Positions 44,137 through 53,109 of a stretch of 64,000 bases of DNA are shown one piece after another (the stretch's first letter is position 1; the number at the start of each line of letters is the position of its first letter). The position numbers were made by a program, and so were the translations under genes. Below the pieces are notes generated by a model. It was not told the DNA's origin and ran no database searches. It was given only the letters and a program-made list of their open reading frames with translations. The DNA is from Ignavigranum ruoffiae (GTDB taxonomy: Bacteria > Bacillota > Bacilli > Lactobacillales > Aerococcaceae). The stretch lies in the NCBI RefSeq assembly GCF_900110675.1, contig NZ_FOEN01000001.1:62001-126000 (forward strand), in the 5' to 3' direction.

Positions 44137-47100
44137 ATGTATTTAGCACGTGTAGAAATGACGGGGTTTAAATCCTTTGCAGATAAAACAATTATTGAAT
44201 TCGACCGAGGAATGACGGCGGTGGTTGGCCCCAATGGCTCAGGTAAATCAAATTTATCGGAAGCCATTCGTTGGGTATTAGGCGAACAATCTGCCAAAAG
44301 TTTACGAGGCAATAAGATGGAAGATGTGATTTTTAACGGTAGCCAAGGGCGAAAACCGGTCAACATTGCTAAAGTAACTTTAGTTTTAAATAATGAAGAT
44401 CACTATCTTGACTTGGATTTCGCCGAAATTAGTTTAACCCGGTCATATCATCGCAATGGCGATAGTCAGTATTTTATTAATCACGAACCTTGTCGTTTGA
44501 AGGATATTGTTGATTTGTTATTGGATTCGGGTCTAGGTAAGAATTCCTTTTCCATTATTTCTCAAGGACAAGTCGAACAAATCTTCTTAAACAAGGCTGA
44601 AGAACGGCGTCTAATCTTTGAAGAAGCCGCGGGTGTTCAGAAATATCAATTCCGTAAACAAGAAGCTGAACGGAAATTGTTGAAATCTCAAGATCACTTA
44701 TCGCGGGTACGTGATATTATCTTTGAGTTAGAACATCAACTCGAACCGCTTCAAAAGCAGAAAGAGAAAGCGATAACCTATCAAGCCTATAAAGAAGATT
44801 TAGAAAAACAAGAAATTGCCTTATATACACAGCAAATTCAAGACAGCAAACAAGATTGGGACCAAGAGGCTGAAGCTTTAGACCTACTTAACCAAGAGAT
44901 CGAACAAGTTGAAGCAATGATTGAAGGCAAGCAGGCCGAACTCATCCAGGCCAAGCATCAATGGCAGAACACCGAGAAAGCCTTAGACCATGAAACCCAA
45001 ACATACCAGGACTTGATTCAACAATTTGAGCGCCTACAAGGTCAGAAGAATATGCTCACTCAAGAACTTAATTTTAAGGAGAGTCATCAAGCCGACCAAG
45101 GTCAACAAGCATTACAGGCTCAAGAGAAGTTAGCCGGTCTAGGTATGGAACAAGAGCAAGTCGAGAAACACTTGCAGCAACTCGAAAAGAAAAGTGTTCA
45201 GCTGTCTCAGAAAATCAAACAATACCAAGAGCGTGAACAAGCCCTTGCTTTGTCGGATCAAGCAGCTATGGAAGAAGTAAGAGGCTTAATTATCGAAGCT
45301 TATCAAAAAAAGGCGACGGCCAATAATCAGTTAAATGTCCTAGCAGATCAACAACAACGTTTAATTAGGCAAAGGCAAGAACTTCAAGATAGGCTTGAAC
45401 ACAGTGAAAGCCAGAAAGCTGACTATCAATCCCGTCAGGAGCAAATTCAAGAACAAATCCAGCAAGCACAAGCCAGCCAGGAAAGGTTACAAGCAAATCT
45501 TGCTGCAAATATTAGGAAATTAGAAGACCTACAGAATCAAGAACAAAGAGCTCGACAAGACCTCTTTGACTATGAACGGCAAATGAACCGCGCTAAGAGT
45601 CAGTTTGAAAATTTGAAACAATCGCAAGAAGAATACGTTGGCTATTATGCCGGTGTGCGAACTTTGATGAAAGAAGCCATCCCAGGAATTCATGGACCCG
45701 TCGCTGAATTAATCCGGGTTGAGGAGCAATATCAAACCGCAATTGAAATTGCACTCGCAGCAGCTGGTCAAAATCTGGTGGTTGAATCCGACCAGGTAGC
45801 CCGTCAAGCGATTGATTTATTAAAACAACGTCGGGCTGGACGAGCGACCTTCCTACCTCTGCCGAATATTAAAGCCCGTTATATAAATCCAGCGATGCTT
45901 GAACAAGCTCAGAACTTTCCCGGTTATTTGGGCCTAGCCAGTGATTTCGTCCAATGTCAACCCATTTATCAAGAGATTATTGCGAATCTCTTAGGAACAG
46001 TCATGGTGGTCCAAGATCTTAAACACGCGCAAGATTTAGCTAAATTATTGCAATATCGGGCGAAGATTGTCAGTTTAGATGGAGATTTATTATTTCCAGG
46101 GGGTTCTTTAACGGGAGGTAAGTACAAAAATAAACAACAATCCATGTTACAAAGAAGACATGATATTGAAGCCGCCCAGAAAGACTATCAAGCTAGCCAG
46201 CAAGCTTTACTGACCTTAGAACAAGAAAATCGGGAGAGAAACCAAGCTCTGAAACAACAAGAATCTTTGGTTCAACAAGCTCAAGCAGACTTGCAAACCA
46301 CTCAACAGCAACGTGAAAACTTAAACTATCAACTGAGACAAATCATTGAAGCGCATAAGCAATGGCAGCAAGCTCGCCAGATTGACCAAAATAAGTTAGC
46401 TCAAGATAACCAGGATTTAGTAGCGGTTAAAGTCAATTATCAGCAAGCTCAAGAGCAATTGAAACAGGCGGAAGCTGAGATTCAAGATTTTCAGGAACGA
46501 TTAGATCAAGCCAATTTAAGTGAAGATGAAAAACAAAAAGAATTACGGCTAATTGAACAAGCGATGAATCAGTTACAGACCGATCAAGCGGTCTTGAAAG
46601 TCGAAAAGAATCAAGCCTTCGAAAGAAAAAATCAAATAAACCAAGAAATAGAAGATTTAAAAGCCCGGCTGGGTCACTACAAAGATTTAGCCGACCAACA
46701 TCAAATTTCTCGACAAGCATTGACCGAGAAACTGAAGCAGGTCGAAGCTGAATTAAGTCAAACGGAACAACAACAAGCTTCGATCAGTCACAGCTTGGTT
46801 CAATTAAAAGCAGCAAGAACAGAAAGTCAAGAAGCCATCGATCATATAGAAGATTTACTCAGTCATCAGCAAAGTAAACTGCAAAAAGCTTATCAAAAAC
46901 AGGCGCGTTATCAAGCGCAAATTGAGAAGCATCAATCATTTATTGATAATTACTTAACCTATCTCAATCAGGAATATCAATTAAGTTTCGAAGCGGCTCT
47001 AAAGCGAGCCCAAGCACTGGAGCTTGATGAAGTAAATTTCGATACTGTTCGAGCGTTGAAGCAGCAAATTGAACAGTTAGGACCGGTGAATTTACAGGCG

Positions 47101-47697
47101 ATTGAAGATTATGACCAGCTAAATGAACGCTATCAAGCTTTGACTTACCAAGAGAATGATTTATTAAAAGCGATGGAACAACTTCAAACAACGATAGATG
47201 AGATGGATCAAGAGGTCATTCAACGATTTGCTTATACTTTTGAGCAGATTAATCAACAGTTCCAACGAACCTTTCGGGCTTTATTTGCTGGAGGTCAAGC
47301 TTCACTTGAGCTTACTCAGCCTGATGATTTGTTGACCACGGGCGTTGACATTCTAGCCCAGCCACCCGGCAAAAAAAAACAGAATCTCGCCTTATTATCG
47401 GGGGGAGAAAGGGCATTGACCGCGATTGCGCTCTTGTTTGCGATTTTAGAAACTCGTCCGGTGCCTTTCGTGGTACTTGATGAAGTGGAAGCCGCTTTAG
47501 ATGATGCCAATGTCTATCGATATGGCGAATATATCCAGAATTTTACTAAGCAGACTCAGTTTATTGTGATTACCCATCGAAAGGGAACGATGGAACACGC
47601 CGATGTCCTATATGGGGTCACCATGCAACAATCAGGCATTTCCAAATTAGCTTCAGTCAAACTAAGTGATCGTCAAATAGAAGGAGATAGTGTATGA
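44137..47697 (+). CDS. smc: Chromosome segregation protein SMC
   Basis: Condensin ATPase organising the chromosome. The 1186 residues show the head half with GFKSFADKT and Walker A GPNGSGKS (31-38), coiled coil, a hinge at about 510-660 (PGIHGPVAELI ... LLFPGGSLTGGK), a second coiled coil, then signature LLSGGERAL (about 1087) and Walker B PFVVLDEVEAALDDAN. The coiled coils are very rich in Gln. In an operon after rnc; ends in an ATGA overlap with the HAD gene. ScpA and ScpB are not in the window. Confidence 0.98.
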   Translation: MYLARVEMTGFKSFADKTIIEFDRGMTAVVGPNGSGKSNLSEAIRWVLGEQSAKSLRGNKMEDVIFNGSQGRKPVNIAKVTLVLNNEDHYLDLDFAEISLTRSYHRNGDSQYFINHEPCRLKDIVDLLLDSGLGKNSFSIISQGQVEQIFLNKAEERRLIFEEAAGVQKYQFRKQEAERKLLKSQDHLSRVRDIIFELEHQLEPLQKQKEKAITYQAYKEDLEKQEIALYTQQIQDSKQDWDQEAEALDLLNQEIEQVEAMIEGKQAELIQAKHQWQNTEKALDHETQTYQDLIQQFERLQGQKNMLTQELNFKESHQADQGQQALQAQEKLAGLGMEQEQVEKHLQQLEKKSVQLSQKIKQYQEREQALALSDQAAMEEVRGLIIEAYQKKATANNQLNVLADQQQRLIRQRQELQDRLEHSESQKADYQSRQEQIQEQIQQAQASQERLQANLAANIRKLEDLQNQEQRARQDLFDYERQMNRAKSQFENLKQSQEEYVGYYAGVRTLMKEAIPGIHGPVAELIRVEEQYQTAIEIALAAAGQNLVVESDQVARQAIDLLKQRRAGRATFLPLPNIKARYINPAMLEQAQNFPGYLGLASDFVQCQPIYQEIIANLLGTVMVVQDLKHAQDLAKLLQYRAKIVSLDGDLLFPGGSLTGGKYKNKQQSMLQRRHDIEAAQKDYQASQQALLTLEQENRERNQALKQQESLVQQAQADLQTTQQQRENLNYQLRQIIEAHKQWQQARQIDQNKLAQDNQDLVAVKVNYQQAQEQLKQAEAEIQDFQERLDQANLSEDEKQKELRLIEQAMNQLQTDQAVLKVEKNQAFERKNQINQEIEDLKARLGHYKDLADQHQISRQALTEKLKQVEAELSQTEQQQASISHSLVQLKAARTESQEAIDHIEDLLSHQQSKLQKAYQKQARYQAQIEKHQSFIDNYLTYLNQEYQLSFEAALKRAQALELDEVNFDTVRALKQQIEQLGPVNLQAIEDYDQLNERYQALTYQENDLLKAMEQLQTTIDEMDQEVIQRFAYTFEQINQQFQRTFRALFAGGQASLELTQPDDLLTTGVDILAQPPGKKKQNLALLSGGERALTAIALLFAILETRPVPFVVLDEVEAALDDANVYRYGEYIQNFTKQTQFIVITHRKGTMEHADVLYGVTMQQSGISKLASVKLSDRQIEGDSV

Positions 47698-48530
47698 TAA
47701 GATTGATTGCGGTGGATTTAGATGGGACCTTGTTAGCTCCGGATAAGTCGCTGTCCGATCATAACCGCCTAGCTTTACATCAAGCAAATGCATTGGGCAT
47801 TAAGATTGTCATTTGTACTGGACGACCCTATCTGGCTGCTCAGCCTGTCTTAGACCAGTTAGGTTTAAAAAGTGCAGAAGACTATTTGATTACCTTTAAT
47901 GGTGGCCAGATTCACCGAGCCAGTGATGGCCAAGTGATTTATCGGCAAGCCTTAGACTTTTCAGATTTTCTAATCTGGCAGAAAGAATTAGAGCGGTTGC
48001 AACTTCCTTGGCATCCGGTTGATGAAGAATGGGTTTATCAGGCACCGAAGGAAGACAGTCCCTTTCCTTCAATTTATGTTAGCCAAGTAACGACTGCTCC
48101 CGCCAAGACCAAAGATTATCAGCTTTTTGGACCAGACAATTATTTCCTGAAATTTGTAGTCGCCACGGACCAAGAATATTTATTACAGCAATTAGAACAA
48201 TTAAAGCCAGAGTTAGCTGATCAATACGCGATTGTCCACTCCCATCCATTTCAAATTGAAATTAGTAAAGCAGGAGTGTCTAAAGGGAATGCCCTCGCCC
48301 GATTGGGTCGACGCTTGCAGATTCCTCCTGAAGAGATGCTAACGATTGGCGACCAGGCCAATGATGCCTCGATGATTAAAATGGCAGGTATCGGCGTAGC
48401 GATGGGCAATGCAGCTGCTGAAGTTAAAGCCCAGGCTGATTACGTGACCGCTAGCAATCAGGATAACGGAGTGGCAAAAGCTATTTATCATTTATTAAAT
48501 ATTAGGAGGGGAAATCATGGGATTATTTGA
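47694..48530 (+). CDS. Cof-type HAD-superfamily phosphatase
   Basis: A 278-residue haloacid dehalogenase-like hydrolase of the Cof/IIB type: catalytic DLDGTLLAP (nucleophile and acid Asp), TGRPYLAAQP, Lys of motif III in SKGNALARLG, and metal-binding GDQANDASMI. A large cap domain lies between motifs. The substrate is not readable; relatives dephosphorylate sugar phosphates or flavin precursors. Sandwiched between smc and ftsY, with a 4-bp overlap upstream and 14-bp overlap downstream. Confidence 0.92.
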   Translation: MIRLIAVDLDGTLLAPDKSLSDHNRLALHQANALGIKIVICTGRPYLAAQPVLDQLGLKSAEDYLITFNGGQIHRASDGQVIYRQALDFSDFLIWQKELERLQLPWHPVDEEWVYQAPKEDSPFPSIYVSQVTTAPAKTKDYQLFGPDNYFLKFVVATDQEYLLQQLEQLKPELADQYAIVHSHPFQIEISKAGVSKGNALARLGRRLQIPPEEMLTIGDQANDASMIKMAGIGVAMGNAAAEVKAQADYVTASNQDNGVAKAIYHLLNIRRGNHGII

Positions 48531-49536
48531 TCGAATTAAGCGGGCCTTTACCGGTGAAGATGCTGTTGTTAAAGAAGAATTAAAAGAGAAAGACTCACCC
48601 ATTGTTTTTGAAAGTTATGACAAAGGAATGGAAAAGACGCGCAAAAACTTCTCAGAGAAGATTGCTGACCTGTTCTCTGGCTTTCGTGAATTAGATGAAG
48701 AATTCTATGAAGATTTGGAAGAAGCTTTAATCGGCGCTGATGTTGGTTTTGATATGACCATTGCTTTAACGGATGCTATCCGTGATGAAATCGAAGCTCA
48801 GAATGTGTATAAAAGTCAAGATGTTAAACGAGTAATGATTGAGAAGATGGTGGAAATCTATCAACGAGGCGAACAAGTATCTAACCAATTGATTAAGAAT
48901 CCAGATGGACCGACCGTGATTTTATTTGTCGGCGTGAATGGAGTCGGTAAGACGACTTCTGTCGGCAAAATTGCATATCAACTAAAAGAAGCCGGGCATT
49001 CTGTCTTGATGGCCGCAGCCGATACATTCCGGGCTGGGGCGGTTGAACAATTGACGGTTTGGGGTGACCGCCTTAACATTCCAGTAGTGACTGGACGGGA
49101 TCAAGGAGATCCAGCTTCAGTGGTCTTTGATGCGATTAAGAAAGCAAACACCGAACATTACGATTATTTATTAGTCGATACAGCCGGACGCCTGCAGACT
49201 AAAATTCATTTAATGGATGAATTAGCTAAGATTAAACGAATTATCGAACGGGAAAATCCTAATGGAATTCAAGAAGTCCTCTTAGTGCTCGATGCGACTA
49301 CCGGCCAAAATGCGCTCATCCAAGCTAAGCAATTTAATGAAGCGACTGAAATAACGGGCTTAGTCCTCACAAAACTTGATGGGACAGCCAAGGGTGGGGT
49401 GGTGCTTTCCATCCGCTATGAACTTGATATTCCGGTCAAATTCATTGGTTTAGGTGAGAAAGCTCAAGACTTACAAGTCTTTGATAGTGAGCAATATTTC
49501 TATAACTTAATTAAAGACGTGATTGAACCTCAATAA
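48517..49536 (+). CDS. ftsY: Signal recognition particle receptor FtsY
   Basis: SRP receptor GTPase at the membrane. The 339 residues start with an amphipathic [10 protein letters not shown] helix and a short acidic A region, then the NG domain: four-helix N domain, G1 GVNGVGKTT (from 139), [16 protein letters not shown], and [19 protein letters not shown] ribosome-binding site lies within the HAD gene. ffh, its partner, follows after the metal-transport cassette. Confidence 0.98.
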   Translation: MGLFDRIKRAFTGEDAVVKEELKEKDSPIVFESYDKGMEKTRKNFSEKIADLFSGFRELDEEFYEDLEEALIGADVGFDMTIALTDAIRDEIEAQNVYKSQDVKRVMIEKMVEIYQRGEQVSNQLIKNPDGPTVILFVGVNGVGKTTSVGKIAYQLKEAGHSVLMAAADTFRAGAVEQLTVWGDRLNIPVVTGRDQGDPASVVFDAIKKANTEHYDYLLVDTAGRLQTKIHLMDELAKIKRIIERENPNGIQEVLLVLDATTGQNALIQAKQFNEATEITGLVLTKLDGTAKGGVVLSIRYELDIPVKFIGLGEKAQDLQVFDSEQYFYNLIKDVIEPQ

Positions 49537-49613
49537 GCTGAGCCTGGGTGTTGGACGATTTCAGCTTAATAAATTAATAAAAAAATTCCCACCATCATTC
49601 ACCAATGCAAAAT

Positions 49614-49670
49614 AAATCCACTTAGTCTGACCCTAACCCTATTGAGTTAAGGTGGACTGAGTGGATTTTC
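49614..49670. terminator. Terminator between convergent ftsY and the metal transporter
   Basis: AAATCCAC-TT-AGTC (49614-49627) pairs with GACT-GA-GTGGATTT (49655-49668). T-rich tracts flank both sides, stronger on the minus strand (TTTATTTTG). Confidence 0.7.
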
Positions 49671-49741
49671 AGTATTTCTCCAACAAATCCTTAGTTTCTT
49701 TTAATTAATACGCCACAGAGATCTTGAAATTGCTAGCAATA

Positions 49742-50671
49742 TTAAGGATTGAGTCCTGCGGCAATTGTTTTGAGGTTATATTCCATCATCGAATAATAAG
49801 AATCTCCCGTCTCACCTGAAGCGGCGATTGAGTCAGTGAAGATTTTTGCATAGATTGGCCGACCCGTTTCTTGGGCCACCGTCTTCATTGGCCGGTCATC
49901 AACACTGGTTTCAACGAAGAGGGAAGGAACTTTCGATGCTTTGATTTGTCGGACCAGGGCTGTGATTTGTTCAGGGGTCCCTTCTTCTTCGGTATTAATT
50001 TCCCAGATATAGGCTGAAGGGATGTTATAGGCTTTGGAGAAATATTTAAAACATCCTTCAGAAGTGACGATTAGCTTTTGATCGCTGGGAATATGATCAA
50101 AGAGATGGCGAGCTTCTTGGTCTAAAGCTTGTAACTTTTTGGTGTAGTTGGCTAGATTTTCTTGATAAAATTCTGCATGCCCGGGATCAGCTTGGATCAA
50201 TGTGTCAGCAATATTTTGACAATAAATCACACCATTATTTAAATCTAACCAGGCATGAGGGTCTTCTTTACCGGCTTCATCTTCTCCTTCAAGATAGATT
50301 ATATCAACTCCAGCTGATACGGCAAAGTAATCTTGGTCAGCAACTTTATTGGCATTTTTGACTAATTTGGTGAACCAGGCTTGGCTGCCATTTTCCAAAT
50401 TAATCCCATTATAAAAGATTAAATCTGCTTGTTCAGTTTTCTTAACGTCCTCAGGGAGGGGTTCATATTCATGAGGATCTTGGCCAATCGGTACGATGCT
50501 ATGAACATTGACCCGGTCTTGACCAATTTCTTGGACCATATCGGCCAAAATTGAATTGGTGGTGACAATATTTAAGGGACTTGATTCTTGGGCTAGGGTC
50601 AAAGGTGTGGCTAAACAGATCAAAGTTAAGCTGAATACGAAGGAAATCATATATTTTAGTTTATTTTTCAT
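49742..50671 (-). CDS. Mn/Fe-type metal-binding protein of ABC transporter (no lipobox)
   Basis: Cluster A-I solute-binding protein (309 residues) resembling PsaA/MtsA/SitA rather than ZnuA, as there is no His-rich loop. Ligands are recognisable: His in GQDPHEYEP, His in DPHAWLDL, Glu in TSEGCF and Asp in [21 protein letters not shown] is typical of the Mn group. The leader [20 protein letters not shown] ends ATPLTLAQ, suiting signal peptidase I. Its only Cys has Ile before it, so there is no lipobox. ATG at 50671 (TTG 50677 possible); its 5' end overlaps the permease. Confidence 0.87.
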   Translation of the reverse strand: MKNKLKYMISFVFSLTLICLATPLTLAQESSPLNIVTTNSILADMVQEIGQDRVNVHSIVPIGQDPHEYEPLPEDVKKTEQADLIFYNGINLENGSQAWFTKLVKNANKVADQDYFAVSAGVDIIYLEGEDEAGKEDPHAWLDLNNGVIYCQNIADTLIQADPGHAEFYQENLANYTKKLQALDQEARHLFDHIPSDQKLIVTSEGCFKYFSKAYNIPSAYIWEINTEEEGTPEQITALVRQIKASKVPSLFVETSVDDRPMKTVAQETGRPIYAKIFTDSIAASGETGDSYYSMMEYNLKTIAAGLNP

Positions 50672-51509
50672 GGTCAATCACTTTCTTTCTATATTTGTTT
50701 TGTTTTGGGGCCATAAAGAAACTAAGTAGAAAAAGACTCGCTGAAGTTAAGACGATACAGGCTCCAGCCGCTAAATTGTAATAATAGGCAAACATTAATC
50801 CTAAGCCAGCTGATAAGGCGCCGAGGCAGGCGGATAGTATAATCATTGTCTTTAAATGGTTGGTGTATAGATAGGCGGTGGCAGCTGGGGTGATCAACAT
50901 GGCCACAATCAGAATGGTACCCACACTTTGCATTCCCGTTACAGCAACCATGGTTAATAGAATCATCAAGAGGTAGTGATAATACTCGACTTTCATGCCA
51001 TAAGCTCGAGCCATTGTAGGATCAAAGGAACTGATCAAGAGCTCCTTAAAGAATAGAATTATCAAAGTCACCACAATTAAGGTCACTAGCCCAGTAACCA
51101 TCATATCTTCTTTTTGAACGGCTAATATATTGCCAAATAGGATATGGAATAAATCGGTTGAAGACCGGGCAAAACTGATTAAAATCACCCCTAAAGCCAA
51201 GAAAGCCGAAAAGGTGATACCAATTGCGGTGTCGGCTTTGATAATCGAATTATTCTTGATATAAGTAATCAGTAGGCCAGCCAATAGGCCAAAGACCAAG
51301 GCTCCGTAGTAATAATTTATACCAAATATAAATGAGAGAGCGACTCCGGGCAGGACAGCATGTGAGATAGCATCGCCCATCAAGGACATTCCACGTAAAA
51401 TAATAAAAGAACCCAAGATGCCAGAGACAATGCCAATCATGATCGCTGTGATTAAAGCATATTGTAAGAATTGGAATTCATTGAGACCGTTGATAAAACT
51501 TTGAATCAT
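50661..51509 (-). CDS. Metal ABC transporter permease (ABC-3 family)
   Basis: A 282-residue permease with about eight membrane segments; [35 protein letters not shown] is the family signature, and the later region [23 protein letters not shown] matches the Mn/Zn permeases. Its start overlaps the ATPase gene (ATGA) and its end overlaps the binding protein gene, so all three are translated from one message. Confidence 0.93.
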   Translation of the reverse strand: MIQSFINGLNEFQFLQYALITAIMIGIVSGILGSFIILRGMSLMGDAISHAVLPGVALSFIFGINYYYGALVFGLLAGLLITYIKNNSIIKADTAIGITFSAFLALGVILISFARSSTDLFHILFGNILAVQKEDMMVTGLVTLIVVTLIILFFKELLISSFDPTMARAYGMKVEYYHYLLMILLTMVAVTGMQSVGTILIVAMLITPAATAYLYTNHLKTMIILSACLGALSAGLGLMFAYYYNLAAGACIVLTSASLFLLSFFMAPKQNKYRKKVIDHEK

Positions 51510-52228
51510 GATGTCATCTCCTTCATCAAACTGAGCCCATAAGCCCGGTTTAGATTGGTTGAATTTAATACTTGAGCGCTAGGGCCATAGGCTATCAATT
51601 GCTTATTTAATAAAATGATGTGATCGAAATAAGCTTCAGCATTTGCCAGATTATGATGGACAATGAAGATGGTCTTGCCTTGTTGACTGAGTTTCTTTAA
51701 GACTTCCATAATTTTTTGTTCACTGGTTTGATCAATGCCAATGAAGGGCTCATCTAGGAAAAGATATGGGGCCTCTTGTACTAAACAACGAGCAAAGAGT
51801 ACCCGTTGGAATTGACCGCCTGATAAGGCCCCTATAGATCGATTGGCCAAATGATCAATAGCTAATTCATTCATGGCTTGGCTGACTTTCCGCCAATCTT
51901 CCGCCTTCAGTCGGCGAAATAGTCCCAAGTGTGGATAACGACCTAGGGCGACACATTCTTTGACGGTAATGGGAAAGTTAAAATCAATCAAACTCCGTTG
52001 CTCAACATAGGCAATGTTTTTTAATTGTTTATGGGCAGCTTGTTGATCGATCAAAATCTTTCCAGAAAAGGGAATTAATTGAAGGATTGCTTTCAATAAA
52101 GTAGATTTCCCCGCACCGTTAGGACCGATAATACCTGTCATCGATCCGTCTTTACTTTGTAGGTTGATGTCCTGTAAGACCGGCCGATCTCTTTGATAAG
52201 TAACACTTAAATTTTTAATCTCAATCAT
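51506..52228 (-). CDS. Metal ABC transporter ATP-binding protein
   Basis: A 240-residue ATPase: Walker A GPNGAGKST, Q-loop region VEQRSLIDFNFPI (the FPITV motif is typical of Mn/Zn transporters), signature LSGGQFQRV, Walker B YLFLDEPFIGID and H-loop VHHNL. First gene of the minus-strand operon, directly downstream of the operator-rich promoter region. Confidence 0.95.
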   Translation of the reverse strand: MIEIKNLSVTYQRDRPVLQDINLQSKDGSMTGIIGPNGAGKSTLLKAILQLIPFSGKILIDQQAAHKQLKNIAYVEQRSLIDFNFPITVKECVALGRYPHLGLFRRLKAEDWRKVSQAMNELAIDHLANRSIGALSGGQFQRVLFARCLVQEAPYLFLDEPFIGIDQTSEQKIMEVLKKLSQQGKTIFIVHHNLANAEAYFDHIILLNKQLIAYGPSAQVLNSTNLNRAYGLSLMKEMTS

Positions 52229-52246
52229 CTTACCTTCCTTTCTTAT

Positions 52247-52260
52247 TTAGGCTAACCTAA
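52247..52260. promoter_or_regulatory. DtxR/MntR-type operator 1
   Basis: TTAGGCTAACCTAA: TTAGG and CCTAA arms with 4-bp centre, in the leader of the metal transporter mRNA. Confidence 0.75.
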
Positions 52261-52276
52261 TATTTAATCTGTGACC

Positions 52277-52305
52277 ATCATAACATTAGGTGAACCTAAA
52301 ATCAA
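52277..52305 (-). promoter_or_regulatory. Promoter of the metal transporter operon
   Basis: Minus strand: TTGATT (52305-52300), 17-bp spacer, TATGAT (52282-52277). Operator 2 fills the spacer. Confidence 0.75.
52286..52299. promoter_or_regulatory. DtxR/MntR-type operator 2
   Basis: TTAGGTGAACCTAA, located between the -35 and -10 of the transporter promoter. Confidence 0.8.
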
Positions 52306-52318
52306 TAGGCCTACCTAA
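52305..52318. promoter_or_regulatory. DtxR/MntR-type operator 3
   Basis: ATAGGCCTACCTAA, one arm position weaker. It abuts the -35 of the transporter promoter and lies just upstream of the putative regulator promoter. Confidence 0.65.
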
Positions 52319-52329
52319 AAATTATCTGT

Positions 52330-52358
52330 TTGTGCCGCTAATGCTTTCATGATAAAAT
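52330..52358 (+). promoter_or_regulatory. Possible promoter of the DtxR-family regulator
   Basis: TTGTGC (52330-52335), 17-bp spacer, TAAAAT (52353-52358). Confidence 0.45.
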
Positions 52359-52391
52359 TATGATTGTATATTTCGGCTAGGAGGAAATGAA

Positions 52392-52760
52392 ATGTCGCAA
52401 AGTAAAGAAGATTATTTAAAATTTATTTATGAACATAGTCAAGACAGTCTACTTTCAAATAAAGAAATTGCGGCAGGTTTAGGCATTGCTCCTCCTTCAG
52501 TGAGTGAAATGATGGCCAAGTTAACTGCTGAAGGGTTGGTTGAATATAAGGCTTATCATGGAGGCAAGCTGACCCCATTAGGAGAAGCACATGCTCGTGA
52601 TATATTACGTAAGCACGAGATTTGGGAATATTTCTTAGCCCACAAATTAGGCTATGGTCCCAGGGAAGTTCATGAATTAGCTGAAGTATTAGAACATGTG
52701 ACACCCGCCGATTTAGCCGACCGGCTGGCTCAATATATTAATTTCCCAGAGAAGGGGTGA
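52392..52760 (+). CDS. Short DtxR/MntR-family metalloregulator
   Basis: A 122-residue metal-dependent repressor with an N-terminal winged helix (SNKEIAAGLGIAPPSVSEMMAKL) and a dimerisation/metal domain, and no C-terminal SH3/FeoA domain, as in MntR. Compared with B. subtilis MntR, Asp8 (EDY), His77 (KHEIWEYFL) and the Glu99/Glu102/His103 set (AEVLEHV) are present, but Glu11 is replaced by Lys. Metal preference could therefore differ. Faces the transporter across three TTAGG-type operators. ylxM starts 6 bp after its stop, so it also leads the ylxM-ffh unit. Confidence 0.88.
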   Translation: MSQSKEDYLKFIYEHSQDSLLSNKEIAAGLGIAPPSVSEMMAKLTAEGLVEYKAYHGGKLTPLGEAHARDILRKHEIWEYFLAHKLGYGPREVHELAEVLEHVTPADLADRLAQYINFPEKG

Positions 52761-52766
52761 GCGACC

Positions 52767-53096
52767 ATGTCTTTGGAACGAACCCTTTTGATGAATCAAC
52801 TTTTTGCTTATTATGGTAACCTGTTGACCGATAAACAAATGGAGATGCTCTCACTCTATTATGAAGAGGATTACTCCTTGGCTGAAATTGCTGAGCATTA
52901 TCAGATTAGTCGGCAAGGAGTCTTTGATAATATCAAACGTGCAGAACAGGCTTTAGAGAACTATGAAAGTCAATTACATCTTCTGCAATTGCGCAATCGT
53001 CGCTTAGAACTCTATCAACAACTCAACCAACAGCTGCAAAACCAACCTAGCCAGCATGTGCTTGATGAGTTGATTAAACTTGAATATGAATTGTAA
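52767..53096 (+). CDS. ylxM: YlxM family putative DNA-binding protein
   Basis: A 109-residue helix-turn-helix protein ([41 protein letters not shown]) followed by a coiled coil. In streptococci YlxM binds Ffh and SRP RNA. It stands directly before ffh as in other Firmicutes. GAAGGGGTGAGC in the regulator's 3' end serves as ribosome-binding site. Confidence 0.94.
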   Translation: MSLERTLLMNQLFAYYGNLLTDKQMEMLSLYYEEDYSLAEIAEHYQISRQGVFDNIKRAEQALENYESQLHLLQLRNRRLELYQQLNQQLQNQPSQHVLDELIKLEYEL

Positions 53097-53109
53097 GGAG
53101 TAAAGATTT

